A DNA stretch of 64,000 nucleotides from Acidobacteriota bacterium (lineage in GTDB: Bacteria; Acidobacteriota; Terriglobia; Terriglobales; Acidobacteriaceae). A program made the translations under genes and the position numbers. A model generated the notes under the pieces. It worked only from the letters and a program-made list of their open reading frames with translations, ran no database searches and was not told the DNA's origin. Position 1 is the first letter of the stretch. Each line of letters begins with the position of its first letter. This document shows, piece by piece, positions 40,800 to 50,947 of this stretch. The stretch spans positions 248,001 through 312,000 of the forward strand of contig JABCZH010000001.1 of NCBI GenBank assembly GCA_013289795.1, given 5' to 3'.

Positions 40800-42593
40800 C
40801 TACCAACCCGTCTTCTGCCCTTTGTTCTGCTCATCCAGCCACTTCTGCAAAGGTGCAAAGTAGTCCAGGATGGCGCTAGCATCCATTTGCCGCTGGCCGG
40901 TAAGGGCTTCCAGAGCATCGGGCCAGGGCCGGCTCTGGCCCATCGCCAGCATCTTGTTCAGCTTTTCTCCCGCCGGCTTGGAGTTGTAGAAGGTGCAACG
41001 ATGCAGCGGCCCGTTGTAGCCGGCCTCCTTGCACATGGCGCGGTAGAACTGGAACTGCAGAATGCGCGCCAGAAAGTACCGCATATAAGGTACATTCCCG
41101 GCGACATGGTATTTGGCGCCGGGATCGAAATCTGCCTCGCTGCGCGCCACCGGCGGCGCCACGCCCTGATACTTCAAGCGCAAGTCCCACCACGCCTGGT
41201 TGTAATTGGCGGGAGTGATTTCCCCCGAAAACACTTTCCAGCGCCACTGATCGATCAGTAGACCAAATGGCAGAAACGCTACTTTGTCGAGGGCTTGTTT
41301 CAGCAGGAGTGGAATGTCGGCGTCGGCGGAAGGAACTTTGTCCAGCAGCCCGATCTGCTGTAAGTATTCCGGTGTGACCGCGAGCGCGATGGTGTCGCCA
41401 ATGGCTTCGTGGAACCCGTCGTTGGCCCCGCCTTCGAAGAAATAGGGCTGGCCCTTGTAGGCCCGCTGATAAAAATTGTGCCCTAACTCGTGGTGGATGG
41501 TGATGAAGTCCTCGTCGCGGATCTGGATGCACATTTTGACCCGCAGATCGTCCTGGTTGTCGAGGTCCCAGGCGCTGGCGTGGCAGACCACATCGCGATC
41601 ACGGGGCTTGGTAAACAGCGAGCGCTCCCAGAAAGTCGGCGGCAACGGAGCAAAACCCAGAGACTTATAGAAGTTTTCGCCGTATCGCACCATGCCTTTG
41701 GGGTCGAGATTCTTGGCCTTCAACAGCTCGGTGAGATCGTAGCCGCGGCTGCTTTCCGGCAGTCCGAGCAGGGGAAAGATGTTGCCCCATTCCTGCGCCC
41801 AGGGATTGCCCAGCAGATCGGCGGGAATCGGCCCGTTCGCCGGTACCACGTTCGCTCCGTAATGCTGCGCCAGCCGCGCGCGGACAAACATATGCAGCGA
41901 TAGATACAAGGGCCGTACCTGTTGCCACAGCCGTTCCAGCTCAGCGTTGAACTGTTCCGGTGTCATATCGTATCCGGCCCGCCACAGCGCGCCCACGTCT
42001 TTGAAGCCCATCTCACGTGCGCCCTGATTGGAGAGTTCGATGAATCGCGCATAGCGCTGGCGCATCGGCGCTCCCACCTTGTGCCATCCCGTCCAAACCT
42101 CCTGTAGCTCCTTGGGATCGCGGCTGCTACTCATGATGCGTTCGATCGCGGTGATGTCGAGACAGTCATCCGGCCTGCGGCAATATTTGCCTTTGCCGTA
42201 GTCGCCATCGAGAGACGTGCCGATTTCGATCATCTCCCGCCGCAGCTTTGGATCCTTCGGCGCCGGAGCGGTCAATCCCAGTTTCAGCAGCAAGAACTTC
42301 CTGGCCAGAGCCGGCGGCAATGCGAGGCCATCGAAACGCTTGGCTTGCTCCACCAATTCAGTGACCGCAGCCGTGCTTTGCTCATTGGCATCGGCCGCAA
42401 TCGCCTCGGTATCGTCGGTGATAAAGTTTTCCTGCACCCAGCCCGCCCGCGCAGCTCGGGTATTGAGCTCGTTCAGACGGGCCTCTGCCTGGCTGATGAA
42501 CTGTTCCGCCTCTGCCAGCGTGGGTTTCGAAGCACTCTGAGCTTCCATCAATGTGGAAAAACACAACAACAGCAGCAGGCAGCGGAATTTCAT
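40800..42593 (-). CDS. Secreted M2-family peptidyl-dipeptidase (ACE-like)
   Basis: A 597-residue zinc metallopeptidase related to angiotensin-converting enzyme. It has a signal peptide (MKFRCLLLLLCFSTLMEAQS), the zinc motif HHELGHNFYQRAY (HEXXH near residues 367-371) and a downstream Glu ligand in HEAIGD. Other ACE-like blocks are GGANDGFHEAIG and the WRYRD-like DQWRWKVFSG. It removes C-terminal dipeptides in other organisms; the substrate here is unknown. GGAGGG lies upstream of ATG 42593. Confidence 0.93.
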   Translation of the reverse strand: MKFRCLLLLLCFSTLMEAQSASKPTLAEAEQFISQAEARLNELNTRAARAGWVQENFITDDTEAIAADANEQSTAAVTELVEQAKRFDGLALPPALARKFLLLKLGLTAPAPKDPKLRREMIEIGTSLDGDYGKGKYCRRPDDCLDITAIERIMSSSRDPKELQEVWTGWHKVGAPMRQRYARFIELSNQGAREMGFKDVGALWRAGYDMTPEQFNAELERLWQQVRPLYLSLHMFVRARLAQHYGANVVPANGPIPADLLGNPWAQEWGNIFPLLGLPESSRGYDLTELLKAKNLDPKGMVRYGENFYKSLGFAPLPPTFWERSLFTKPRDRDVVCHASAWDLDNQDDLRVKMCIQIRDEDFITIHHELGHNFYQRAYKGQPYFFEGGANDGFHEAIGDTIALAVTPEYLQQIGLLDKVPSADADIPLLLKQALDKVAFLPFGLLIDQWRWKVFSGEITPANYNQAWWDLRLKYQGVAPPVARSEADFDPGAKYHVAGNVPYMRYFLARILQFQFYRAMCKEAGYNGPLHRCTFYNSKPAGEKLNKMLAMGQSRPWPDALEALTGQRQMDASAILDYFAPLQKWLDEQNKGQKTGW

Positions 42594-42759
42594 GAAACCC
42601 TCCGGTCGAAGATTATGAACGAGACTGCGGAAATTGTCGCGTGGCCCGTTTGCCGGCGCTACCGGGTCCTGGCCGATTCCCGGTCGTCACTCGCCGATAT
42701 GCCCTTGTCTTCGCACCTCTTCCGCAATACAATCCGCATCGTCTTCTCGGAGGTGTTTT

Positions 42760-43530
42760 ATGGCCGCCGCACCCAACTTGCCTGGCCTGACGCCCGTTTC
42801 TGCTCCTGAGCTTGCGCCACTCTCTGAAGGAGCGCGCATCGTCGACACGTTCATCGCTCCCAGCAAGACCTTCACCGACCTGCGCCGCAGCGCCAGTTGG
42901 TGGGCACCGTTCTTGCTGCTCTGTATCGTCTCGGTGGGCTTCTTCTATGTGGTAGGACAGAAGATTGGCTATCGGAAGGTAGTTGAGAACCAGATCCAGG
43001 CGTCTCCCAAGGCTACACGCCAAATGGAGCAACTCCCGGCTGACCAGCGCAGCGTGGCCATTGCTCGACAGGCAACCATCACCGGTTATTTCTTGTACGG
43101 CTATCCGGTGGTGATCCTGCTCTGGAACCTGATCATCGCCGCTGTTCTGTTCGCGACGTTCAAGTTCGCGGCCAGCGCCGCGGTGAAGTTCAAGACTTCG
43201 TATGCCATCGTCATGTACGCCAGCTTGCCTTTTCTGCTCAAAAGCATTCTGGCTTCAGTCTCGATCATGGCTGGAGCCGACCCCGACTCCTTCGCTTTGC
43301 AGAATCCGGCGGCGACCAACCCGGGCTACTTTCTTTCTCCGGGGAATTCGCCATTTCTCTATAGCGTGGCCACGGCGCTCGATGTTTTCATGATCTGGAC
43401 GCTGATTTTGACTGCCATCGGTTTCACCTGTGTGAGCAAGGTGAAGCGTTCGACTGCGACGACGATCGTGTTCGGCTGGTACATTGTTTTTACCTTGGGA
43501 TCCGCTGGATTCGCCGCGCTTCTGGCTTAG
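42760..43530 (+). CDS. Yip1-family membrane protein
   Basis: A 256-residue protein with a cytosolic N-terminus (APSKTFTDLRRSASWWAPF) and about five membrane helices (residues about 50-70, 110-135, 145-165, 200-225, 235-255). The pattern IVDTFIAPSKTFTDL followed by W is typical of bacterial Yip1/YIF1 domain proteins, whose function is unknown. CGGAGGTG at 42748-42755 is the ribosome-binding site. Confidence 0.75.
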   Translation: MAAAPNLPGLTPVSAPELAPLSEGARIVDTFIAPSKTFTDLRRSASWWAPFLLLCIVSVGFFYVVGQKIGYRKVVENQIQASPKATRQMEQLPADQRSVAIARQATITGYFLYGYPVVILLWNLIIAAVLFATFKFAASAAVKFKTSYAIVMYASLPFLLKSILASVSIMAGADPDSFALQNPAATNPGYFLSPGNSPFLYSVATALDVFMIWTLILTAIGFTCVSKVKRSTATTIVFGWYIVFTLGSAGFAALLA

Positions 43531-43558
43531 AAGTGATATACAAGACATCGGAGGCACT

Positions 43559-44080
43559 ATGAAACGACTGTTTCTCGGCTGCATGTTTCTCGCGTGGACT
43601 GGAATGACGTTTGCCCAGACCAAGAACCCTGTCACCGACGTGGTCAAGGACGCGTTGGCCCGCCGGCAGAAAACAATTACTGCGGCCATCGAAGAGATGC
43701 CTGCCGACAAGTTCGGCTATAAGCCCACGCCTGACCAAATGACCTTCGGCCACCTCGCGCTCCACATTGTCGAAGCCAACAATTATTTTTGTTCGACCGC
43801 CGCCGGCATTCCTGAACCGAAGTCAGAATTGAAAGATACCGACGGCAAAGACAAGCTGGTGGCTGCGGTGAAGGAGTCGTTTACTTTCTGCGGGACCGCC
43901 CTGGACAAGGTGGACGATTCAAAGCTCGGCGATCCGGTTAAGGATTTTGGTGGCCATGACCAAACCCGGGCATGGGCGCTGATCGGCTTAGCCAGTTCTT
44001 GCGCTGACCACTACGGCACCGCTGCCATGTATCTGCGCCTGAACGGCCTGCTGCCGCCGACTGCGGAGAAGAAGAAGTAG
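43559..44080 (+). CDS. Secreted DinB-like four-helix protein
   Basis: A 173-residue protein with a signal peptide (MKRLFLGCMFLAWTGMTFA) and a DinB/DUF664-type four-helix bundle. Putative metal-ligand histidines are in FGHLALHIVE and SCADHYGTAAMYLR, with a third in GGHDQTRAW. DinB-like proteins include thiol S-transferases; the export signal is unusual for the group. GGAGG at 43550-43554 precedes the ATG. Confidence 0.82.
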   Translation: MKRLFLGCMFLAWTGMTFAQTKNPVTDVVKDALARRQKTITAAIEEMPADKFGYKPTPDQMTFGHLALHIVEANNYFCSTAAGIPEPKSELKDTDGKDKLVAAVKESFTFCGTALDKVDDSKLGDPVKDFGGHDQTRAWALIGLASSCADHYGTAAMYLRLNGLLPPTAEKKK

Positions 44081-44181
44081 GTTTTGTAGCAGTTGGCATC
44101 TTACGGCTGTCGCGACGGCAAGCTGTCTTCGCAGGTGGAGGCTGGACGCCTCGACGACAGCCGCCGGGACGGCGGCGCTAC
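44081..44181. repeat. Composite repeat ending in the 25-nt repeat, copy 2
   Basis: Positions 44157-44181 are identical to 20917-20941. Upstream lie GGAGGCTGGACGCCTCGACG (44138-44157, containing GGCTGGACGCC) and ACGGCTGTCGCGACGGC, both palindromic. The TAG of the convergent radical SAM gene (44178-44180) lies inside the repeat. Confidence 0.8.
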
Positions 44182-45188
44182 TTGAGTTGCACCAACTCCG
44201 CGGATGCAACTCCTGCATGCTGCGGCGCCCGCCAGGAATCGAAGATTGACACCTGATGCACGCATGAGACGGTGCAGTGCGGCGCACAGGATTTCTCCGT
44301 CAGGTATTCGCGGCGCAGGTCCTCGACAGTGTACTTTTCCAGCGGAATCGCAGGATAGCCGCGCTGCTGAGAGCAATAGTGCACCAGGCCGTCCTCGCAA
44401 ACGTACAAATAGCGTGACCCGGCGCGGCAGCGCCACTGGTTGGGACGCCCTTGCGCGATGTTGTCCTGAAAAGCATTGACACGGGTGAAACTGCTCTTCT
44501 CAAGTGACTTCATCTCGTGATACACGCGCCGTTCTTCTTCGCCCAGTGGCTGCAACTGACCGGTGCCGTCATGAATGATTCCCACGGTTGAACTGAATCC
44601 CAGCTCCAGAGCGCGTTTGCCGATGGTCAGCGCATCCTGCGGATTGCACACTCCGCCGCCCACGACAGAGTTAATGTTCACGTGAAAGTCCGCGTGCTCG
44701 GCGAGGTTCTCGAGCTTCTTGTCTAGAACCTTCAAGCTTTTTTTCGATACGTCATCAGGAGTGACGTTATCGATCGAAATCTGTAGCCACTCGAGTCCAG
44801 CCCTGTTCAGCCGCTGAATGCGCTCCGGAACCAGAAAATATCCGTTGGTGATCAGCCCGGCAATCATTCCGTTCTTGCGAATGCGCCGAATGATGTCGTC
44901 CAACTCGGGATGCAGCAGAGGTTCGCCTCCGCTGATGGTGATCACCGCGGTGCCGAGTTCGCCCAATTTATCTATCCGCCGGAACATTTCTTCGGTGGCT
45001 ACCGGCTTCGAGAAATCGTCGAACTCGTTGCAATAAGTGCAGGCAAGATTGCAGCGGCGAATGGGAATAATGTGCGCCAGCAGCGGATGCTCGGTCGAAG
45101 CCAGCGCCTTGGCCATCATCTTCGCTCCCCGGACGTTCCGGTAGAGCGCCTTCAGGCGGCGGCGCAGAATGGTGCTGGTTGAGGGCAT
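44178..45188 (-). CDS. Radical SAM protein with SPASM-like C-terminus
   Basis: A 336-residue enzyme. [16 protein letters not shown] holds the CxxxCxxC cluster motif, and [16 protein letters not shown] is the SAM-binding GGE motif. The C-terminal 80 residues contain further cysteines ([32 protein letters not shown]), suggesting one or two auxiliary Fe-S clusters as in SPASM proteins. No precursor peptide gene is recognised nearby, so its substrate is unknown. ATG 45188 ([12 protein letters not shown]) is preferred over 45323. Confidence 0.86.
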   Translation of the reverse strand: MPSTSTILRRRLKALYRNVRGAKMMAKALASTEHPLLAHIIPIRRCNLACTYCNEFDDFSKPVATEEMFRRIDKLGELGTAVITISGGEPLLHPELDDIIRRIRKNGMIAGLITNGYFLVPERIQRLNRAGLEWLQISIDNVTPDDVSKKSLKVLDKKLENLAEHADFHVNINSVVGGGVCNPQDALTIGKRALELGFSSTVGIIHDGTGQLQPLGEEERRVYHEMKSLEKSSFTRVNAFQDNIAQGRPNQWRCRAGSRYLYVCEDGLVHYCSQQRGYPAIPLEKYTVEDLRREYLTEKSCAPHCTVSCVHQVSIFDSWRAPQHAGVASAELVQLK

Positions 45189-45308
45189 GAGAATGTTGTT
45201 TTCATTAGAGCACACACGCCTCGTAAGTGCATCGATCCAACAGCGTTCGGCAGATTTGGCGGGGCGAACCGTCATGTCGTACCGCGAGCGGCATCTTCGT
45301 GGCGGGGC

Positions 45309-45314
45309 TATAAT
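45309..45314 (+). promoter_or_regulatory. -10 element TATAAT of the kinase gene
   Basis: A perfect TATAAT ends 11 nt before the ATG at 45326, leaving an untranslated leader of only about 5 nt. An in-frame TTG at 45314 would begin inside the -10 and is rejected. Confidence 0.6.
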
Positions 45315-45325
45315 TGCGCCCACGG

Positions 45326-48019
45326 ATGGCCCTCACCACTGGCACGAAACTCGGGCCTTATGAAATCCAGTCGCCGCTTGGTGCGGGCGGAATGGGTGAA
45401 GTCTATCGCGCCCGCGATACCCGTCTCGATCGCACCGTTGCCATCAAAGTGCTGCCAACGCATCTCTCCGCAGACCCTGAATTGAAACTGCGCTTTGAGC
45501 GAGAAGCCAAGGCGATTTCGGCACTGCAACATCCCAACATCTGCACCCTTCATGACGTCGGTTCCCAGGACGGTGTGGACTTCCTGGTTATGGAGTACCT
45601 GGAAGGCCAAACTCTGGCCGACCGTCTGGTGAAGGGCGCGTTGCCGCTGGACCAGGTGTTGAAGATCGGAGCGGAAATTGCCGCCGCGCTCGAAAAAGCC
45701 CACCGGCAAGGGATTGTGCATCGTGACCTTAAGCCGGGCAACATCATGCTGACGAAGTCAGGCGCGAAGCTGATGGACTTCGGCCTGGCGAAACCCGAAC
45801 TGGCAATCGCAGGCAGTGCAAAAGGGCAGCTCACTCCTTCTACGCCAACCATGAATCTGGCTTCACTAACATCGGCTGCCTCGCCGCTTACGCAGAAGGG
45901 ATCCATCGTTGGAACCTTCCAATACCTTTCGCCGGAGGTGCTGCAAGGTTCTGAAGCGGACGCTCGCAGCGACATTTTCAGCCTCGGATGCGTCCTCTAC
46001 GAGATGGCGAGCGGGCGGCGTGCTTTCGAAGGAAAGTCGCAGCTGGGCGTGCTCACCGCTATTTTGGAGAAGGAACCGGAGCCCATCACGTCCAGTCAAC
46101 CGCCGGCGCTGGATCGGATTATCCGAGCCTGTCTCGCAAAAGATCCTGCGGACCGCTTCCAATCCGCGCACGACGTTGCAATGGACCTCCGATGGGTGGC
46201 GGATTTCGGCGGAGACGCAAGCGAGAAAGGCGCTCACGAGGTTAACACGTCCTGGCTGGCGTTAGCCGCCGTGCTCTTCCTTGTGTGCATCGTGTTTGCT
46301 GGCCTCGGTGGTTTCTGGTGGTCGAAGCGGGCTGAGAATGTCCAGCCAATTCACGCCGAAATACCGCCGCCTGAGAAGTTCCCGTTCGATGCAACAGGTG
46401 ATAACGCCGGCATGCCGGTGCTGTCTCCACAAGGCGACCAAATGGCTTTTGTCGGTCATTCCGCGAACGCCCAGTTCCTCTGGGTGCGATCGCTGAAGAA
46501 TGACACATCGCAGCAGCTCGAAGGTACGCAGGGTGCGATGCATCCGTTCTGGTCGCCGGACGGACGATATGTGGGGTTCTTTGCCAACGGCAAGCTGAAC
46601 AAAATCGCCGCCTCCGGAGGCCCAGTTTCCGTTTTGGCCGACGCTCCAACCTCGCGGGGTGGAACCTGGGGCGCTGAGTGGATTGTGTTCAGTGCAACCT
46701 TTCAAAGCGAGCTACAGAAAGTAAGTGCGCAGGGCGGCACGCCGACCTCTGCGACCGTGATGGATAAACAGAAACACACCACCCATCGCTGGCCATGGTT
46801 TCTTCCTGACGGCAAACACTTTCTCTTTCTGGCGACCAGCCACAACGGGGGAGATACTAAAACCAGCGGCATCTACTTCGGATCCGTAGACAGCACAGAA
46901 AGTCGCCTGGTTGTGGCAACGGATTCGGCGGCGCAGTACGGGTCAGGCTACCTGCTCTACCGGGCTAACACTGCATTGGTGGCGCAACCATTCGATCCAG
47001 AGTCGGGTAAGTTGTCGGGATCGCCGGTTCCACTGGTGAACAACATCCGTTACGACGCGGGGGTGTGGCGCAGCGTTTTCGCCGTGTCGCAAAACGGGCT
47101 CATCGTTTACCAGGCCAGCACTGCCGCCACCGGAGGCACGCGTCTGGTATGGTTCGACCGCTCAGGAAAGCAGCTCGGTGCCATCAGTGAGCCCGAGAAC
47201 ATGGCGACCGACGTACGCCTCTCACCGGATGGCAAGCGGGTGGCATTCATACAGCTGGGCGCGGCGTCCGGCGTGTGGACGCTCGACTTGGAGCGCAAAA
47301 TCAAGACTCGCATCACCTTTGACCAGCAGACAGTTGGCAATCCTTCCTGGTCCGCGGACGGCAAGACGCTGATGTTTACCGCCGACCTGGCGAACCGCGG
47401 AGGGACGGTTGAAATTCGCTCCAAGGCTGCCGACGGTAGTGGGACGGAGAAAACTTTGACCGCCGAGCAGACTAACTATCATTCTCCGGAATGGTCGCGA
47501 GATGGAAAGTACTTAACCTACCTCTATGGTGACGGCGAGAAAATGGTCTCGCTCTGGGCCGTGCCCGTCGCCGAAGATGCCAAACCGTTTGCGGTGGTAC
47601 AGCCGCCATCGCCGCAATCGAACATTTACACGTATCGGGTTTCACCTGACAGCCACTGGGTAGCGTACGAGTCCGACGAGTCGGGAATGATTGAGATCTA
47701 CGTCACAACCTTCCCCGAAGGTAAGGGAAAATGGCGGGTTTCGACCAGTGGAGGAGCTAATCCGGTGTGGAGCGCAAACATGAAGGAGCTGTTCTTCCGC
47801 GACCTGACGGATCAGTTCTTCGTCTGTGGCCTGACCTTCAAGGGCTCGGAAATCGAAGCCGGCACGCCACAGCGGTTATTCCATGCCAGCGTGCCGGGAG
47901 TCGGAATCCCGTATGACGTTTCCGCGGACGGCCAACGCCTGCTGGTGGACCTGGCAGAAGAGGAAGGCACGGCCCCGCTTTTTGTGGTGGTCAATTGGCC
48001 TACAGAGCTGAAGAAATGA
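45326..48019 (+). CDS. Serine/threonine protein kinase with extracytoplasmic beta-propeller
   Basis: An 897-residue receptor-like kinase. The Hanks-type domain is residues 10-290: [13 protein letters not shown] glycine loop, VAIKVLP (Lys41), [10 protein letters not shown] (about 132), MDFGLAKPE and [14 protein letters not shown] membrane helix follows at about 309-332. The remaining 550 residues carry TolB/WD40-like repeats ([40 protein letters not shown]), probably a periplasmic sensor propeller. This architecture is common in Acidobacteria. It appears to be monocistronic. Confidence 0.94.
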   Translation: MALTTGTKLGPYEIQSPLGAGGMGEVYRARDTRLDRTVAIKVLPTHLSADPELKLRFEREAKAISALQHPNICTLHDVGSQDGVDFLVMEYLEGQTLADRLVKGALPLDQVLKIGAEIAAALEKAHRQGIVHRDLKPGNIMLTKSGAKLMDFGLAKPELAIAGSAKGQLTPSTPTMNLASLTSAASPLTQKGSIVGTFQYLSPEVLQGSEADARSDIFSLGCVLYEMASGRRAFEGKSQLGVLTAILEKEPEPITSSQPPALDRIIRACLAKDPADRFQSAHDVAMDLRWVADFGGDASEKGAHEVNTSWLALAAVLFLVCIVFAGLGGFWWSKRAENVQPIHAEIPPPEKFPFDATGDNAGMPVLSPQGDQMAFVGHSANAQFLWVRSLKNDTSQQLEGTQGAMHPFWSPDGRYVGFFANGKLNKIAASGGPVSVLADAPTSRGGTWGAEWIVFSATFQSELQKVSAQGGTPTSATVMDKQKHTTHRWPWFLPDGKHFLFLATSHNGGDTKTSGIYFGSVDSTESRLVVATDSAAQYGSGYLLYRANTALVAQPFDPESGKLSGSPVPLVNNIRYDAGVWRSVFAVSQNGLIVYQASTAATGGTRLVWFDRSGKQLGAISEPENMATDVRLSPDGKRVAFIQLGAASGVWTLDLERKIKTRITFDQQTVGNPSWSADGKTLMFTADLANRGGTVEIRSKAADGSGTEKTLTAEQTNYHSPEWSRDGKYLTYLYGDGEKMVSLWAVPVAEDAKPFAVVQPPSPQSNIYTYRVSPDSHWVAYESDESGMIEIYVTTFPEGKGKWRVSTSGGANPVWSANMKELFFRDLTDQFFVCGLTFKGSEIEAGTPQRLFHASVPGVGIPYDVSADGQRLLVDLAEEEGTAPLFVVVNWPTELKK

Positions 48020-48035
48020 CAGTGCACATGCAGTC

Positions 48036-49055
48036 CTACGATCGCGCTGCCACCGAATCGAACAGATTCAAGAATTGCAGCTTTTTTTCTGCCGGCAAGA
48101 ACGACGCCTCAAACGAATTGCGCGCCAGCTCGCGCAAGTGTTCGTCTGTGAAGCCGAACGCATCCTGTGCCAACTGATATTCCCCGGCCAGCGTTGTCCC
48201 AAACATCGCGGGATCGTCGCTGTTCAGTGTGACCATAATTCCCTGGTCGAAATAGCGGCGCACTGGATGCTCTGCAATCGTCGAACACACTCCAGTCCGC
48301 AGATTGCTGGTCATGCAGATCTCCACCGGAATCTGTCGCCGCGACAACTCCTCCACCAGTTCCGCGTCATGCCAGGCGGTCAGTCCGTGGCCAATGCGTT
48401 CCGCTCGAAGGTTGAGCGCGCCCCACACCGAATCCGGCCCGGCCGACTCTCCTGCGTGTGCCGTCAGACGCAAACCGTTCTCCCCGGCGTAAGCATAGAC
48501 TTCGCGGAACAACTCTGGACCCGCCTTGGCCTCGTCGCCGCCAATGCCAAATCCCACCACCCCCCGCCCTTTGTAACGAGCCGCCAGCTCGACGACGCTC
48601 TTTGCCTTTTCCTGCCCGAATTGACGGACAGCGTCAAAGATCCACAACAGCGAGATTCCAAAGTCCCGTTCGCCCCGTTCCCGCCCGCGCTCTAGACCTT
48701 CGAAAATCGCCGCAAAATCCTGCTTGCGCCAAAGACACACTCCCACCGACACATAAACCTCAGCGTGCAACACATTTTCTGCCTTAAGTTTCTGCATCAG
48801 ACCGTAAACGACGAGCTCGTAGTCCGCTGCAGTTTGCAGATCTTCAGTGATTGCCTTGAACGCCAGCAGAAAACCGGTGAAATCTTTGTATTGGTAAAGC
48901 TGGTCCACTTCCGCGGGAGTGCTTTCCTTGCCGTGTTGCTTTCGCAACTCGAGGAGAGTGGCCGGATCAATCGAGCCCTCAAGATGCAGGTGCAACTCAG
49001 CTTTGGGTAGCGAGAGAATGAAAGGACTCGGAGGCGGAGATTCGAGAGGCAGCAC
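48036..49055 (-). CDS. Adenosine deaminase-family protein
   Basis: A 339-residue zinc amidohydrolase. Metal and catalytic residues are visible: HLHLEG (HxH), AHAGES (His, Glu), RIGHG and TLNSDDPAMF. The start is taken as GTG 49055, two nt after the permease stop, since a longer frame overlaps that gene by 126 nt. The family includes adenosine, adenine and aminofutalosine deaminases. Linkage to a permease suggests nucleoside or amino acid salvage, but the substrate is not certain. Confidence 0.85.
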   Translation of the reverse strand: MLPLESPPPSPFILSLPKAELHLHLEGSIDPATLLELRKQHGKESTPAEVDQLYQYKDFTGFLLAFKAITEDLQTAADYELVVYGLMQKLKAENVLHAEVYVSVGVCLWRKQDFAAIFEGLERGRERGERDFGISLLWIFDAVRQFGQEKAKSVVELAARYKGRGVVGFGIGGDEAKAGPELFREVYAYAGENGLRLTAHAGESAGPDSVWGALNLRAERIGHGLTAWHDAELVEELSRRQIPVEICMTSNLRTGVCSTIAEHPVRRYFDQGIMVTLNSDDPAMFGTTLAGEYQLAQDAFGFTDEHLRELARNSFEASFLPAEKKLQFLNLFDSVAARS

Positions 49056-49057
49056 GG

Positions 49058-50602
49058 CTAATTCTTCCCAGCAAACTCGCTGTGATGCCGGCTGTAGAGG
49101 TAATAAATAGTCAGGCCAATAATCAGCCAGGCAAAGAAACGCAGCCAGGTGAGGATAGGCAAGCCTGACATCAGCAGCACGCAAAACACCACACTCAGTA
49201 CCGGCGCTGCAAGCCCGCCGGGGGCACGGAAACCGCGATGCCGGCCGGGGTCACGGTAACGCAGGATAATCACCCCCACTGACACCAATACAAAGGCAAA
49301 GAGGGTTCCGATGTTGGAGAGATCCGAAAGCGTGCCAATGTCGAGGAATCCCGCCGGTATGCCCACCAGAAATCCGGCAATCCAGGTCGCAGTCGCCGGA
49401 GTGCGAAAACGGGGATGCACGCGCCCGAACAGCTTGGGCAGCAAGCCATCTCGCGACATCGAGAACCACACCCGCGCCTGACCCAGCTGGAACACCAGCA
49501 GCGACGAAATCATTCCCATCATGGCACCGAAAAGAACGCCTAAGTGGATCCAGTTCAGCGTATGCGAGCCGGTTGTCTCCGCCAGCATCTTCATGCTGTT
49601 CACCACCGGTGCGGCGTCGTCTCGAACCGACTGCCACGGCACCAGTCCGGTGAGCACCACGGCCACGCCGATATAAAGCAGTGTGCAGACCACCAAGGTA
49701 GCAATGATTCCAATGGGAAGGTCGCGTTGCGGATTACGAGCTTCCTCCGCAGCGGTGGAAACCGAATCGAATCCAATGTAGGTGAAGAAGATGATCGAGC
49801 CGCCGGTCAGGATGCCGGACCAGCCCTCGGGCGCGAACGGATGCCAGCGGTTCGGATTGACGTACTGCGCACCCACAATCACGAAGGCCAGGATCGCGGC
49901 GATCTTCAGAATCACCATCACGTTGTTAGCTTCCGCGGATTCGCGGATGCCACGCACCAGCACGACCGTCAAGAGCATCACGACGAGAAACGCCGGAACG
50001 TTGAAGCCGAAATGCAAACCGGGGGCATAAAGCATGTCGCCCTTAAGGTTGGTGAGCCCTCCGGGAAGATACGCGGGCGAGATCCAACGCAAGGCGGGGT
50101 GCCAGCCGAACCAGTCAAACATGCCCACCAGGTGGGCGGCAAAACCCACGCTCACCGCCATGTTGCTGACGGCATATTCCAGAATCAGGTCCCAGCCAAT
50201 GATCCACGCCACCAGTTCGCCCATCGTGGCGTAGGTGTAGGTGTAGGCACTGCCCGCGATCGGAATCATCGACGCCAGTTCGGCATAACACAGGCCGGTG
50301 AACGCACAGACGATTGCGACCAGGACAAGCGATAGAGCTAGAGCAGGCCCCGCGCCCGGCCTCCCCTGAGTGGCGTGGTGTCTGATCAGGAAGTCCAGCA
50401 GCGGGGCGTTAAGAATCGAGGAGGTGTCAAACTTCTGCCCACCGATGGCCGTCCCGATAACGGTAAAAATGCCGGAACCGATCACGGCGCCGATGCCCAG
50501 GGCGGTCAGCGAAACCGGGCCCAGGGTTTTCTTTAACCGGCGCTCCGGCTCTTCCGAGTCCGAGATCAGCTTGTCAATGGACTTGCAGCAGAAAAGCTGC
50601 AC
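49058..50602 (-). CDS. APC-superfamily amino acid permease
   Basis: A protein of about 514 residues with 12-13 membrane helices. KSIDKLISDSEE followed by LKKTLGPVSLTALGIGAVIG and SGIFTVIG is the classic N-terminus of cationic-amino-acid-type permeases. GFDSVSTAAEEARNPQRDLP is the helix-6 and loop signature. The start is uncertain: GTG 50602 gives the standard N-terminus, but the frame stays open to 50683. It is upstream of and probably co-transcribed with the adenosine-deaminase-family gene. Confidence 0.9.
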   Translation of the reverse strand: MQLFCCKSIDKLISDSEEPERRLKKTLGPVSLTALGIGAVIGSGIFTVIGTAIGGQKFDTSSILNAPLLDFLIRHHATQGRPGAGPALALSLVLVAIVCAFTGLCYAELASMIPIAGSAYTYTYATMGELVAWIIGWDLILEYAVSNMAVSVGFAAHLVGMFDWFGWHPALRWISPAYLPGGLTNLKGDMLYAPGLHFGFNVPAFLVVMLLTVVLVRGIRESAEANNVMVILKIAAILAFVIVGAQYVNPNRWHPFAPEGWSGILTGGSIIFFTYIGFDSVSTAAEEARNPQRDLPIGIIATLVVCTLLYIGVAVVLTGLVPWQSVRDDAAPVVNSMKMLAETTGSHTLNWIHLGVLFGAMMGMISSLLVFQLGQARVWFSMSRDGLLPKLFGRVHPRFRTPATATWIAGFLVGIPAGFLDIGTLSDLSNIGTLFAFVLVSVGVIILRYRDPGRHRGFRAPGGLAAPVLSVVFCVLLMSGLPILTWLRFFAWLIIGLTIYYLYSRHHSEFAGKN

Positions 50603-50741
50603 CTCCGACGTGCGGATAATCACGGTGGTTCGTTCGCTGGATGGTGGCTGTGCCAAAGAGCCTCTTGTTGCCTTGACGCACATGCACCTGGCATCGTCAA
50701 GCCTCTTGATTGGCTGCCAAGTGCTATGTGCTAATTGCTGC

Positions 50742-50903
50742 TTACCGCTTCGCCTGACCGCGCACCAGTTTCTTCACTTTGCTCTTCTTGGAGCCGCGTG
50801 CGTATTCACGCGGTTTCAACGGCTTCTCCGCCTTTTGCTTCTTGCGCGAGGCGCGTTTGGATTTCTTGCGTTCTTCTTTGGTTAACTTTGATGTATTTGC
50901 CAT
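50742..50903 (-). CDS. Small very basic protein
   Basis: A 53-residue protein, nearly half Lys/Arg (TKEERKKSKRASRKKQKAEK), starting MANTSKLTKEERK. AGGAGAG upstream looks like a ribosome-binding site and it follows pcrA by about 45 nt. A nucleic-acid-binding role is plausible on charge alone. No family is recognised. Confidence 0.5.
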   Translation of the reverse strand: MANTSKLTKEERKKSKRASRKKQKAEKPLKPREYARGSKKSKVKKLVRGQAKR

Positions 50904-50947
50904 GAGTGCTGTTTGTCTCTCCTGGGATTCTCTATCGCCGAACTGCT

